Under the pieces are notes generated by a model, which saw nothing but the letters and a program-made list of their open reading frames with translations, had not been told where the DNA came from and searched no databases. Both the position numbers and the translations under genes were made by a program. Shown here piece by piece: positions 35,925 to 45,852 of a DNA stretch of 64,000 nucleotides (positions within the stretch are counted from its first letter, which is position 1; the number at the start of each line of letters is the position of its first letter). The DNA is from Sipunculus nudus (Eukaryota > Annelida > Sipuncula > Golfingiida > Sipunculidae), in contig CM049318.1 in the NCBI GenBank assembly GCA_026874595.1, positions 52,542,750-52,606,749 on the forward strand, written 5' to 3'.

Positions 35925-37148
35925 TTGCTACTAGGCAATGAGGTTGCAGGTGATAAAGTACAGCCTGTACCAAAAGTGACAGAAAAGCCGTCACTTGATC
36001 AGGACACTGATTCGGAAAGTCAGGAAATTCCTGGTTTTTATCCTTCAAGTGCTGTAACTAGATCTATGGCCAAGAAAAACACACATGAGGAAAATGGTCC
36101 AGATAATAACACTCTGGGAGTCACTAGTGACTCGTCTAACGACTCGCTCGTACAGGGTGCAGCATTCTCAAGGTCAGAACTTATCGCGGAACAGCATAAG
36201 GACCCTGACATTTCATGTTTGTTTCCCAGGACAGTTTCTAAAGATGAGCTGTCACAAAACCCAGTTTGTATTTATGTCAAAGATGGAGTGCCTATGCGTA
36301 AATGGCGACCACCTGATGTATGCGCTGATGATGAGTGGGACATCAAACATGAAATAGTAATGCACAAAAGCTTTCGCAGTAAAGTTCTAAGCATGGCACA
36401 TGAGGCTCCTTTGTCTGGCCATTTAGGTATAAATAAAACTTATCAGAAAGTTAGTACACACTTCTATTGGCCTAACCTCAGGAGAGATGTAGTACAATAT
36501 TGTAAATCATGCCATACATGCCAGATGGTAGGCAAGCCCAATCAGAATCCTCCTAAGGCCCCACTTAGGCCTATTCCTGCTTTCGAGGAACCATTCAGTA
36601 GGATTATTGTTGATTGTGTTGGACCACTGCCCAAAACAAAATCTGGACATGAATACTTGCTGACAATTATGTGCACATCTACCAGGTTGCCTGAGGCAAT
36701 ACCATTGCGCACAATTAATGCTAAAAGTGTTGTCAAAGCTCTGACCATGTTTTTTACAACTTTTGGATTACCAAAATCCGTCCAGTCTGACCAAGGGTCT
36801 AAATTTACGTCTGGCTTATTCCAACAATTTATGCTTGAGCTAGGTATAAAACAGTACAGGTCTTCACCATACCATCCTGAAAGTCAGGGCGCCCTCGAGC
36901 GTTTTCACCAGACATTAAAAAACATGATCAGGACCTATTGCTATGACACACAGAAAGACTGGGATGAAGGAATCCACCTATTGCTGTTTGCTGTCAGAGA
37001 ATCCTTTCAAGAGTCCTTGGGTTTCAGTCCCTTTGAACTAGTTTTTAGACACTCCGTTCGCGGAACATTGAAACTGCTTAAAGAAAAACTTTTTAAAAAT
37101 CCTGATTGTCTTAGTTTACTGCAGTTTGTCTCAGACGTTCGCACTTAA
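35925..37148 (+). pseudogene. pol: integrase (zinc finger and catalytic core) placed upstream of RT
   Basis: An intact 407-codon stretch beginning in the protease-integrase linker. The HHCC zinc finger has H159, H166, C196 and C199 (HLGINKTY, CKSCHTCQ). The DDE core has D230 (VDCVGPLP), D289 (SDQGSKF) and E325 (GALERFHQ), with exactly 35 residues between the last two, so all catalytic residues are kept. Integrase inserts the cDNA copy into the host genome. It lies before RT in this element. The frame is lost at about 37140 and the C-terminal part continues in another frame. This is the best preserved domain of the element. Confidence 0.92.
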
Positions 37149-37473
37149 CTATACAAGGCTTGTGAGATTGCAAAGTCAAATCTAAAATCTGCACAAAGTA
37201 AAATGAAAACAAAGTATGACAAGCACACTGTTAATTGGACGTTTGAGCCTGGTGAAAAGGTCCTTGCCTTACTTCCCATCCCTGGCAGACCTGCAAACTA
37301 GGTATTTTGGTCCTTACATTGTTGACATGAAAGTCAGTGATTTAAATTACATATTGTTGACACCAGACAGACGTATGAAGAAACAACTGTGCCATGTTAA
37401 CATGTTGAAACCATATTATGACAGAAATAGCACATCAGATGTTGTACAAAATGTTACTGCTGTAAAGGTGTAA
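37149..37473 (+). pseudogene. pol: integrase C-terminal domain, frameshifted
   Basis: A KYDKHTVNWTFEPGEKVLALL segment (37213-37290) and, after a frameshift near 37300, TRYFGPYIV and CHVNMLKPYY (to about 37425) match the SH3-like C-terminal fold common to gypsy integrases. A stop follows at 37471-37473. No chromodomain is evident. Confidence 0.8.
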
Positions 37474-37539
37474 AAACTGACCCTGACCCAGTTAAAGTAG
37501 ATACCGATTGTAAGTGTGATGTAAACATTCAGTGTGGTA

Positions 37540-38454
37540 CAGTACCATGAAAAACTCAGACGTGCTTAACAACCTGGATGCCAAACTGTCACACCTTACC
37601 GCACAATAACAACAAGACCTCAAGAACCTGCTGCGGAATAATGAACATTTGTTTGGTGACATTCCAACGCAAACTAACATGTTGTGCCATGACGTCGATG
37701 TAGGCCAGGCAATCGCAGTCGAGCAACATCCATATAGACTGAATCCAGAAAAGCAAAAGTATCTACAGGATGAGATTCAATATTTGCTGGACAATGATTT
37801 TATTGAACCTAGTAACAGTTACAGGAGTTCACCGTTTATTCTTGTGTGTATTCTTATCGAAAACTGAACTCTGTCACCAAGACTGACACGTTCCCGATTC
37901 CGAGGATCGATGATTGTATTGATACAGTCGGTAGCTCCAGATATGTCTTTAAGTTTGATTTGCTAAAAGGATTCTGGCCAGTTCCGCTTACAGAACGAGC
38001 GAAAGAAGTGTCCGCATTTGTGACGCCGCAAAGACTGTACCAGTATAAAGTTATGCCGTTTGGCATGAAGAACTCGCCAGCCACGTTCCAGCGCTTCATC
38101 CAAAAGGTTGTCAAGGACATTCAGGGCTGTGAAGCATATATTGATGACCTCATCGTGTACAGCGACACATGGGAGAAACATCTGCAAATTCTTCGCGACC
38201 TCTTCGAAAGACTCAGTGAAGCACTTCTGACCGTCAACTTAGTAAAATCTGAGTTATCTCATGCACAAGTGACATTTATGGGTCATATTGTAGGGCAGGG
38301 TCAGGTAAAACCTGTTGATGCTAAGATAAGTGCTATTTCTGCATTTTCTAGACCAGAGAACAAAAAGCAAAAAATGTGTTTTCTTGGTATGGTGGGGTAC
38401 TTCAGGAAGTTTTGTCCAAATCTTTCTGCTGTAGCTGAACCTTTGACTAATTAG
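37540..38454 (+). pseudogene. pol: reverse transcriptase
   Basis: Starts after the integrase C-terminal domain. The fingers region at 37610-37840 contains HLFGDIP, PYRLNP and LLDNDFIEPS; an in-frame TAA lies at 37607-37609, and a frameshift near 37845 separates it from YSYRKLNSVT. The palm has FKFDLLKGFW (first catalytic Asp) and MPFGMKNSPATFQRF. YIDD at 38137-38148 holds the two remaining catalytic Asp. The thumb ends in GMVGYFRKFCP. A TAG at 38452-38454 interrupts the frame, which continues into RNase H. RT copies the element RNA into DNA in cytoplasmic particles. Catalytic residues are kept but this copy cannot be translated intact. Confidence 0.92.
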
Positions 38455-38946
38455 TTAAAGAAGATACAAAGGTTTGTATGGAATGTTCAGTGTGAAAATG
38501 CATTTCAGAATTTGAAAGCAATTCTGCAAAGTTCACCAGTTTTAGCAGCTCCAGACTTTTCCGTACCTTTTAAGTTAGCTATAGATGCTAGTGATCCTGC
38601 TGCTGGTGCTGTGTTGTTACAAGAAGGCAATGATGGCATAGATCATCCAATTTGTTATTTCTCAAGAAAGTTTAATGCGAACCAGAAAAACTAATCCACT
38701 ATTGAAAAAGAATGTTTGGCTTTGATTTTGGCGTTGCAACATTTTGAAGTTTATGTTACTTCATCAGTCAGGCCTATCATTGTCTTCAGTGATCACAATC
38801 CCCTCACGTTCATGAACAAGTTGAAGTGTAAAATTTAAAGATTGTTGAGATGGAGTTTGTTCTTACAGGATTACAATCTTGATATCATACAAATTAAGGG
38901 GAAAGACAATGTACTTGCTAATCGAGATGTTTATGAAATGTTGTAA
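38455..38946 (+). pseudogene. pol: RNase H
   Basis: In frame with RT. Catalytic Asp in LAIDASD (38584-38586), Glu in TIEKECLAL (38704-38706) and Asp in VFSDHNPLTF (38791-38793) are present. The usual fourth Asp, in the LAD motif, is Asn (38920-38922, VLANRD). In-frame stops lie at 38692-38694 and 38836-38838. RNase H degrades the RNA template and leaves the polypurine primer. It is the last domain of the element, 110 bp before the polypurine tract. Confidence 0.9.
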
Positions 38947-39056
38947 TCAGGATGTTTATGTAATGTTGTAAATGGGATGATTTTTGGGATGTTGTAAAAT
39001 TTTAGTGATTGTGATCCCAATAAGAAAATTTTTCGGGAAAACTTTCTTTTTTCTAA

Positions 39057-39068
39057 CAGGAGGGGGAG
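39057..39068 (+). other. polypurine tract
   Basis: CAGGAGGGGGAG lies directly against the TGTTAC start of the 3' LTR, the position expected for the plus-strand primer. Confidence 0.88.
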
Positions 39069-39589
39069 TGTTACAGGTGCTCTTTTTATTGTGTGACACG
39101 GGCGTAACTCGTGCTGTTGTTACATCTTATGTTTAATCCGTACTGGTTGCATTGACTTGTTGCTATAACATGAACTCTCGTTGTCATGTGAGCATTGAGT
39201 TTTCACGCCTGGTCGTGGGTCACGTGATGAACCTGGTGTGTGGAGATACACATCGCTGTTCTTTCTAGAGAATTCCTGAAACGCGTGTTTACTGTTGAGT
39301 AGGGTCCTTATAGACTGTTAGAGAAGTGGAAAATTCCTGGCTTGGGGTGTGAAGGTATATAAAGATGATGTATTTTTAGAACCAGAGGGCAGACAGCAGA
39401 GCAGATACCAGCGGACGTGGAGGCGTTTGTCAACTTCTAAGACCTTTTTCCGACGAATGCGGCAATTATACATTTTCACGGACTTTCTCCCGGATTTTAT
39501 ACATTTGGACTTCAGTTTACTTTCTGTGTTGTTGCAAGAACTTTCCACTGGACTGTCATTTTCCGAGAGTTTAACAATATGTATTGTGT

Positions 39590-39593
<4 letters not shown>
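39069..39593 (+). repeat. 3' LTR, rearranged and lacking the poly(A) signal
   Basis: About 525 bp. It matches the 5' LTR to about 39571 with roughly 30 substitutions by eye. Differences: an extra block at about 39149-39170 that matches 33568-33588 of the 5' LTR (ATTGACTTGTTGCTATAAC); extra bases near 39377-39388 and 39522-39541; and loss of the last 300 bp, including AATAAA. It still ends GTAACA. The TATA box is at 39356-39364. Confidence 0.88.
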
Positions 39594-39634
<41 letters not shown>

Positions 39635-39755
39635 GAATATATACAACGTTTAGTAACGTTAACTATATTTTGAACGAATGTTGCTCATTTGAAAAAAAAT
39701 CTTTGAATTTATATAAAAAATAACATATCATATACTTCCAACCCAATAAACGGTT
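39594..39755. repeat. tandem array of microsatellite-bearing unit, right part
   Basis: (TA)n to 39632, then GAATATATACAACGTTTAG, TATATTTTGAACGAATG and CATATCATATACTTCCAACC. This is the second half of the unit whose first half lies at 32795-33055. Confidence 0.92.
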
Positions 39756-40216
39756 TACAGCTTCCAAGAGTGGTGCCCTCGAACCAGTTCCACGATGGTG
39801 CTGCGTCTTGAAATGCGTTACACGTCAGAAAAATATACACAGATTAGTTCGAGCGCCCGAGGACCCCCTTCATTTAAATGTATCACGCTTGAAAAGATAC
39901 TGAAAAACTGACCAATCAGGAGCGAGATCCGAAATTGCCTCGGTCCTCCCGTTTCCTCTTCCATCACTTCCTGTCAAAGGCATCGTCTGCTCATTTTTTA
40001 AATGCGTGTCAACAAATTTATAACGGATTCTCCGAACAAAGTGAATGTCAACCGGAAAAAAACCTTGCGTTTTAATATTTTTCATCATCTCCATCGTAAT
40101 CATTGCATAATCACTCTACTCACTATTATCATCATCATCATGATCATCATCATTAGTATTGTAATCGTCATCGTCGTCATAACTGTCGCCATCATGAATA
40201 TATACTGGTATATATA

Positions 40217-40263
<47 letters not shown>

Positions 40264-42060
40264 CTATGATCTGGATCATTGTAATCGTTGCTTTTAAACC
40301 TTTTGGTACCACTAACACCGTCAGAATTTACATTTATCATCACAACTATTGTATTTTCGTTCTCGTAGATTTTGCTGTTAATCGTTAAAATTATCTCATA
40401 TCATATCTCTTTTGGTAAAAAAAAACTTTACACCCTTGTATTTACGTTAAAAATCTTTGAAAGCGTTGTAAACAAGCACACACGATGCCGATGACGTTCA
40501 AATAACAAGACTGTAAATTTGAAGAAAAGTGATACCTTGTTTGCTCTGGCGTTACTAGTGATTTCCTTTGGATAATTATGTATTGAGGGATAACTTGAAT
40601 TCGCATTTCAGCAAATAAGTACTTTTGTACTGGCGATGGTCCCACTAGAGCTAATAATATTTCTTTCCGAAAAGGTTTCCTTAAGGGAAACAAAAAAAAA
40701 GGAAATAAAGGCTCTCTAGAGCATTTTAACATCTTATTATAAATTACGTCATCATCGTTGCATTAATTGTGCCATAACACTCAAATTTTTGCATTATTTA
40801 AGGGCCGCCAATAACGCGTCTGCTGCAACGTAACCGGCTGTTAATGTGAAATTCCATGATGTTTCGCTCGTTTGTTTCTTCAACCCTGCATATTTATCTT
40901 TGTTCCCATTGTTAATTGTCCCAATTAGAACAAGATTCGGCTAAATGGACAAACGTAATCGTAATGGGGTTTGCCGGTATTAGCGTTTCGTCCCAGATGG
41001 GTTTTATTTTAAATATCATTCGTCAAAGATTCCTTTCTCCTTGTTGCTAATTAATGTTTCAGTTCTGTTTATCATCAATAATAATTTCTTCTAACTGGCA
41101 GTGATTAGGTCCTGGTTCACGGATGTTCTGCTTAGTATCGTCATAACCCCTAGCGCTCATGTGGAGTCGCTTTCATGATCGACTGTCGTACTAGTGATAA
41201 TCGTCTCATGGGGATTAGTGTTAATAAGCACAACAACAAAAAGTCCTCTTTTCTTCGGAAATATTTATGTATGGCACATCAGCAGGGGTCATATCACGTA
41301 AAATAATGAATAAAATCATCATACTGCAGTCGGTCAGCAGAGATATCACTCCCAGTGATATTATAGTATAATTGAATATCTATTTCCTTTTGGCATTAGG
41401 TATATTACCTATTCATTTTCTATTGTCGTTATGGTTAATGTACTCCTGTCTTGTGTTTTGTCAGGGTACATGTCACTCTGATACTTCAGGGAGAATTGAA
41501 TTATGGGCACTGAACTGAATTATGGGCAATCTCTTCTGACCTCAATTCAAAAGATCAAGTTTTATGACTAGAGCGTTGATGATTCTTAATTCTGAACTAT
41601 CTGAGCAGCAATAAGAACTCAATATTATCTTCAGCTCATGGATATACATGCGTTCCATTGTGTAATATGAGATAAAAAGATAAACTTTTTACCTTTAACA
41701 AGATCAAAAAGAGCTTAATTTGTATAGTCGTATAATTTCCCATGGCACATATGATATGCATCCAATGAAATGTCAAATACTAAATCTTTATCTACGTGCA
41801 TGTGCATTACCGATTTCTTTTCCAGTCAATGAAGTTATATCTAATCATATGATTATATGTGTGTAAAAATCAAAACTATCACCAAGCCGGGTTCTACAAA
41901 TTAATAGGTCACATGTGTTTACACTGTCATTTGTCACATCACGTCACGTGATCGCGCTAAAGATGGTTGTGTATTATCGCATATAACAGCCCTAAGAGAT
42001 AAAGAGTGCTTCACTCCATGTTATAATTATGATAATTATGATAATTTTCTTTTTTTGCAG
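39756..42060. other. non-coding stretch upstream of the first receptor exon
   Basis: Holds an imperfect (ATC)n at about 40110-40197 and (TA)n at 40210-40262. A TCACGTGA palindrome lies at about 41945. The last 20 bases (TTTTCTTTTTTTGCAG) are a strong polypyrimidine tract and acceptor. If the signal-peptide exon lies farther upstream, this is intron. No signal-peptide exon could be recognised anywhere upstream in the window. Confidence 0.55.
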
Positions 42061-42203
42061 GGACTGAGCCATTTCACTCAGATGAAGAGCGGTTATACAA
42101 CGCCCTATTGCGGGGTTATAATCCTTACATCCGGCCAGTCAGGCGTACAACGGACACCGTTAACGTCCAGCTCACGTTTTCGTTAATGCAGATACACAGC
42201 CTG
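42061..42203 (+). CDS. nicotinic acetylcholine receptor subunit, N-terminal exon
   Basis: 143 nt flanked by TTTTTTTGCAG and GTAGGT. It begins with two bases of a split codon, then encodes TEPFHSDEERLYNALLRGYN, continues through PYIRPVRRTTDTVNVQ, and ends LTFSLMQIHSL at a codon boundary. This is the N-terminal helix and first beta strands of the Cys-loop receptor ligand-binding domain (the ..E.RLY..LL.GYNP..RPV signature). Vertebrate nicotinic genes have a comparable second exon. The preceding exon, with start codon and signal peptide, is missing from what I can read. The receptor is a pentameric cation channel of the plasma membrane gated by acetylcholine. Confidence 0.93.
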
Positions 42204-42644
42204 GTAGGTATATACGTTACAGTCAATGCATGTATGTGTCTTTTAATTTTCATCATACGTTGCCGTGTGTAATGGGCTGTCTAATACGAGTGGCAGGCTC
42301 ATGATTTTGATTGTCCCATTTATTTCTTCTACTTGGACCCAACCTTTTATCATAGTCTGTTTCTCCAGTGGGTGCACATTTTATCATGGCAATTATCATC
42401 TCAAACCAATATTTTCACAAATTTTGATATTAAAGTGGATTCGGGCCTAAAAGACCTAATGTGAGATGAAAACATTTCAGTTTACGAACCAACTTTTATA
42501 GTATGCTTCTGGGTCAGGTGAATAAATAAAAAGGCGTCTGCTATACTTATATTATTTGTTATATTTTTAGCATATTTCTGACACTAAACAACCATTAAGC
42601 AGCCTTTAAAGTGTTAAATCAAAACCAATGTGACTAGTGACCTT

Positions 42645-42865
42645 GACCTTCATCAATGGAATGAAGATGTTGTGAAAAATAGACTTTTTTCTCATATATT
42701 TATTTAATTATTTTAAACAGTTTACCAGGTGCGATCTTTGGTTCGTGTCATTAAATAAGACATCATTCTTTATTCCAACTTACATTTTTTTCAATTGATC
42801 AAACATGGAAAAGATTATCGCCAAATTTCGATGGGTACCCCTCTCGTGGAACAGACTAAGATAAT
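42645..42865 (+). repeat. diverged interspersed repeat
   Basis: 42645-42790 resembles 55267-55370 (ATGTGAC..TGA.CTTGACC, GATGTTGT.AAA..TAGACT, TTCTCATAT) at about 70% identity by eye. 42830-42865 (CCAAATTTCGATGGGTACC and GTGGAACAGACT) matches the right terminal repeat of the element at 53549-54097, so it is a solitary end of that family. Confidence 0.5.
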
Positions 42866-45758
42866 AGACATTTGCCTTCTGGGTATAATAAACTAAGTTT
42901 GGAAAATGTTACGACATTATCTGAAAAATACTTGGAATAATTAATGAGTATGTTCAACAAAAATGCCTTGAGACAATACGTTATAATATATGGTAATTTT
43001 TTATAATATATTCTGATATATCATTTCAGACAGGTGATATATGAAAAATAAGAAAATTTTCTTAATAGGGCATATTTCACTACCCTGTACAGCTATCTCT
43101 ATCAGTTGTGCAGAAGGTATATATACAGAGAGGGAAAATTTTTGTTGGTGTTGTTGTGATTTACACATTTTTCTTTAGGTTAAATCTACGAACCGCACTA
43201 AATGTATCGTACATAGCAATGGGTAGAAGGTTAAGGATCACAACACTTTTCTTTTCAAGAATATATATTGTTTTAGTGTACATAATCTAAAATTAACCGG
43301 AATTAATTCATGAAACGTTTAATATGAAACTGACTTCTCTTCCTCTCGCAGACGAACAGTATGGTTGGTATATTTTATGTCTGGCATCTCTGACCGACAT
43401 AATAATAAACCTTCGTTGTACATAAGACCCATCTCGATGTGTCCGTAGACAGTCTGACCTCTCTGATAAACCACCTTTAGGACTGTGTTGTTTATCTACA
43501 TTTTCAGCGACATTTTGACTCTAAAATTCACGAGTGTCACATTCCAACGCTTTTATGTGAATCATAACAAAATATCTCAATGGAAATTGCTGAAATTCAG
43601 GATTTTTTTTACCTGGTGGCAATAGCCGATCAGTTTATTGGAAATGGTTGCTTTAGATATATAAGAACTTCAACATATGTAAAAGAAACATATGTTTTAC
43701 TTTGAACTATCAGGAATGTATGGACAGTTAAACACCGATGACCATATAAAGGATGCTTGTTACATAAGTTGGTCTTTTGGGTGGAGGTGGACTCTCAGAA
43801 AGGTTTGACTGTTTTCACTTACCCCACTCTGTGTGTCTATAGTCCATTCAAACAGAGGGCGCCCACTGGATTTCGGCTTATTTATCTACAAACAATTAGT
43901 GCAAACGAACGTTTGAATTTCAGATTGATGCATTGGATTAATTGCCTGAAAGAGAATTTGTGTCGTGAAGAAATCATATAATGAAAAATAAGATTTATTG
44001 AAAATGTATTTAAAACATAATTTACGTATTCTTTGTAAACATTGCAGCGACCGTTTTTTTAAAGCACGATTTAAAGATATAAAATTTGTGCAATTGGATT
44101 GGATATTAGTTCCACAAATATTTGAAAAAAAAAAATCCTTATCAATTACAATGTGGTCATATAATCATTTCACATAATGTGAACACATAGAATCTCCAAA
44201 AAGAGCAACCCTTACCAAATAGTATCAATAACTGCATTGCACACCAATCCAGTGCTAAATGTAGTACTCTTCCATAATTTAATCACATCTTCATGTTTCA
44301 TCTGAGTTGACCTAAATCCAGTATGCTGCCTTGCGTGTGTTGGACTATACAGTAATCAGTGTTCTGTAAGCATGAGTGCATGGGCCGGATATCTAGGGCC
44401 TGTTGCAATAACATTGCTGAATTCATGGTAAGGGCTAAAGACCAGAGATATATACGTGTTACTGTTAAAACCATTATGACGTCATAATTGTAGCAATTCT
44501 GTTTAAGCTTACTCCCGGACTTAAGTCTACCACAATGTTATGCAACAGAGCCCAAGTGTGTAATACACGTAGAACAACAGAAATCCAAAATTTCATGATT
44601 ATTAAATTGTCATCCAAAATGATGGCTTATTCGTAAAAAAATTTAGCAAAAAAAAAAAAAACATAAAATTACACGTAGCTATGAAAATATCCATGACCTC
44701 ATCCTTACCTGTCTGTGTGTAGCGTATAATCTGAGTGTGACCTTAAATTTAAATATATTGTGTCATAGAATTGTGAAGTCAAAAGTTAATACTGTGACGT
44801 TTGCGTCAGGAGGAGAGGGAGCTCCTTTTATTAAAAATCCACTGAACATTTATTTTTTTGGACATGTTTTTAAGAATTTTCATGATTTTTACTTACCTAG
44901 GTGTAACTAGAGGCTCATTAATTAAAGGAGAAATCTTATTTATTTAATTATAGGATGCGTTATAACCATTTACGTGAATCTCTCTCGAAAATGCATAAGG
45001 CTTAGAGCACTTAGTAAAAGTCCATATATTACCGAAATTTCACATTGTCAGCAAAAACGAGAGGGGTTTCTTTTCGCTTGACCTTTGTTACATCATATCA
45101 TAAAATGATAGCGAAAAATGACAAAGAGTGCAATAGAATTGAGGCAGTCATGTGAGCGTTTACCGAGGTCTTTCGAATCATGACAGAGAATCATGGGTAA
45201 TCTCGAAATAAAACCAGACAATGTTGTGAAGCTGTGGGTTAAATGGTATGCAGTCTCGATGTACAGAAATATTCCTGCGAATTAAATTAACAACACTACA
45301 TCTTCCTTTTTTATTTCTTTGGTCGATTTGTCTTGATTGTCATGGCTTTGTAGCTCCGTTCATATACAAAAAAAACAGTTCATCTCTGAAATATGACCTA
45401 CGTATTTTAAACAAATATGTATAAGGAAATTGCAAAATAATTGAAAATGTAAATTGAATATTTATATTTGCAAAACGCAAATTGAACAACGCCCATTGAA
45501 CATCCTAAACGTAAACTAAAAATTGTTTTACTTACAGAGAGCCGCATCGATCTCGATGACCTACGTTTTGTTCAGTTTTACAACGTAAAAACAACCTTAA
45601 CGGGCTATTTTTTAAAGGAATGAAAAATCAACAGTGTAAGCATAATAAACCAATCATACAAGCCCCACACTCTAAAGGTTAGTAGAAATATCAATTTGAG
45701 GTACGGATATACCGATGTCAAAGTTAAAAGAAAAGGTTACACTTGCTTTTTAAGAATG

Positions 45759-45852
45759 ATTGTGTATTCACTGTGATATACTGAGTATATGTTAGGAAAC
45801 AAGTTATTTAAACATTCTTAAATAGAGACATATATCACAGAGAATACTCAAT
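45759..45852. repeat. imperfect inverted repeat
   Basis: Arms 45759-45780 and 45831-45852 are complementary at 20 of 22 positions around a 50-base loop. It could fold in intron RNA; function unknown. Confidence 0.6.

Larger units (their letters stand above)
33056..39593 (+). mobile_element. Ty3/gypsy LTR retrotransposon, Gmr1-like domain order, degenerate
   Basis: A 6.5-kb element bounded by LTRs that begin TGTTAC and end GTAACA. A primer-binding site follows the 5' LTR and a polypurine tract immediately precedes the 3' LTR. Domains in order on the plus strand: gag with a CCHC knuckle, aspartic protease, integrase (zinc finger, D-D-35-E core, C-terminal domain), reverse transcriptase (YIDD), RNase H. 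Ordinary Ty3/gypsy elements place integrase last. Integrase before RT defines the Gmr1-like group of Ty3/gypsy elements. No env-like frame. At least four frameshifts and several stops make this copy non-autonomous. It sits in a (TA)n tract, so the target duplication cannot be read. Confidence 0.93.

Noticed and set aside
33056-39593. Endogenous retrovirus with env
   Set aside because: RNase H ends 110 bp before the polypurine tract, leaving no room for an envelope gene; gag and pol fit Ty3/gypsy.
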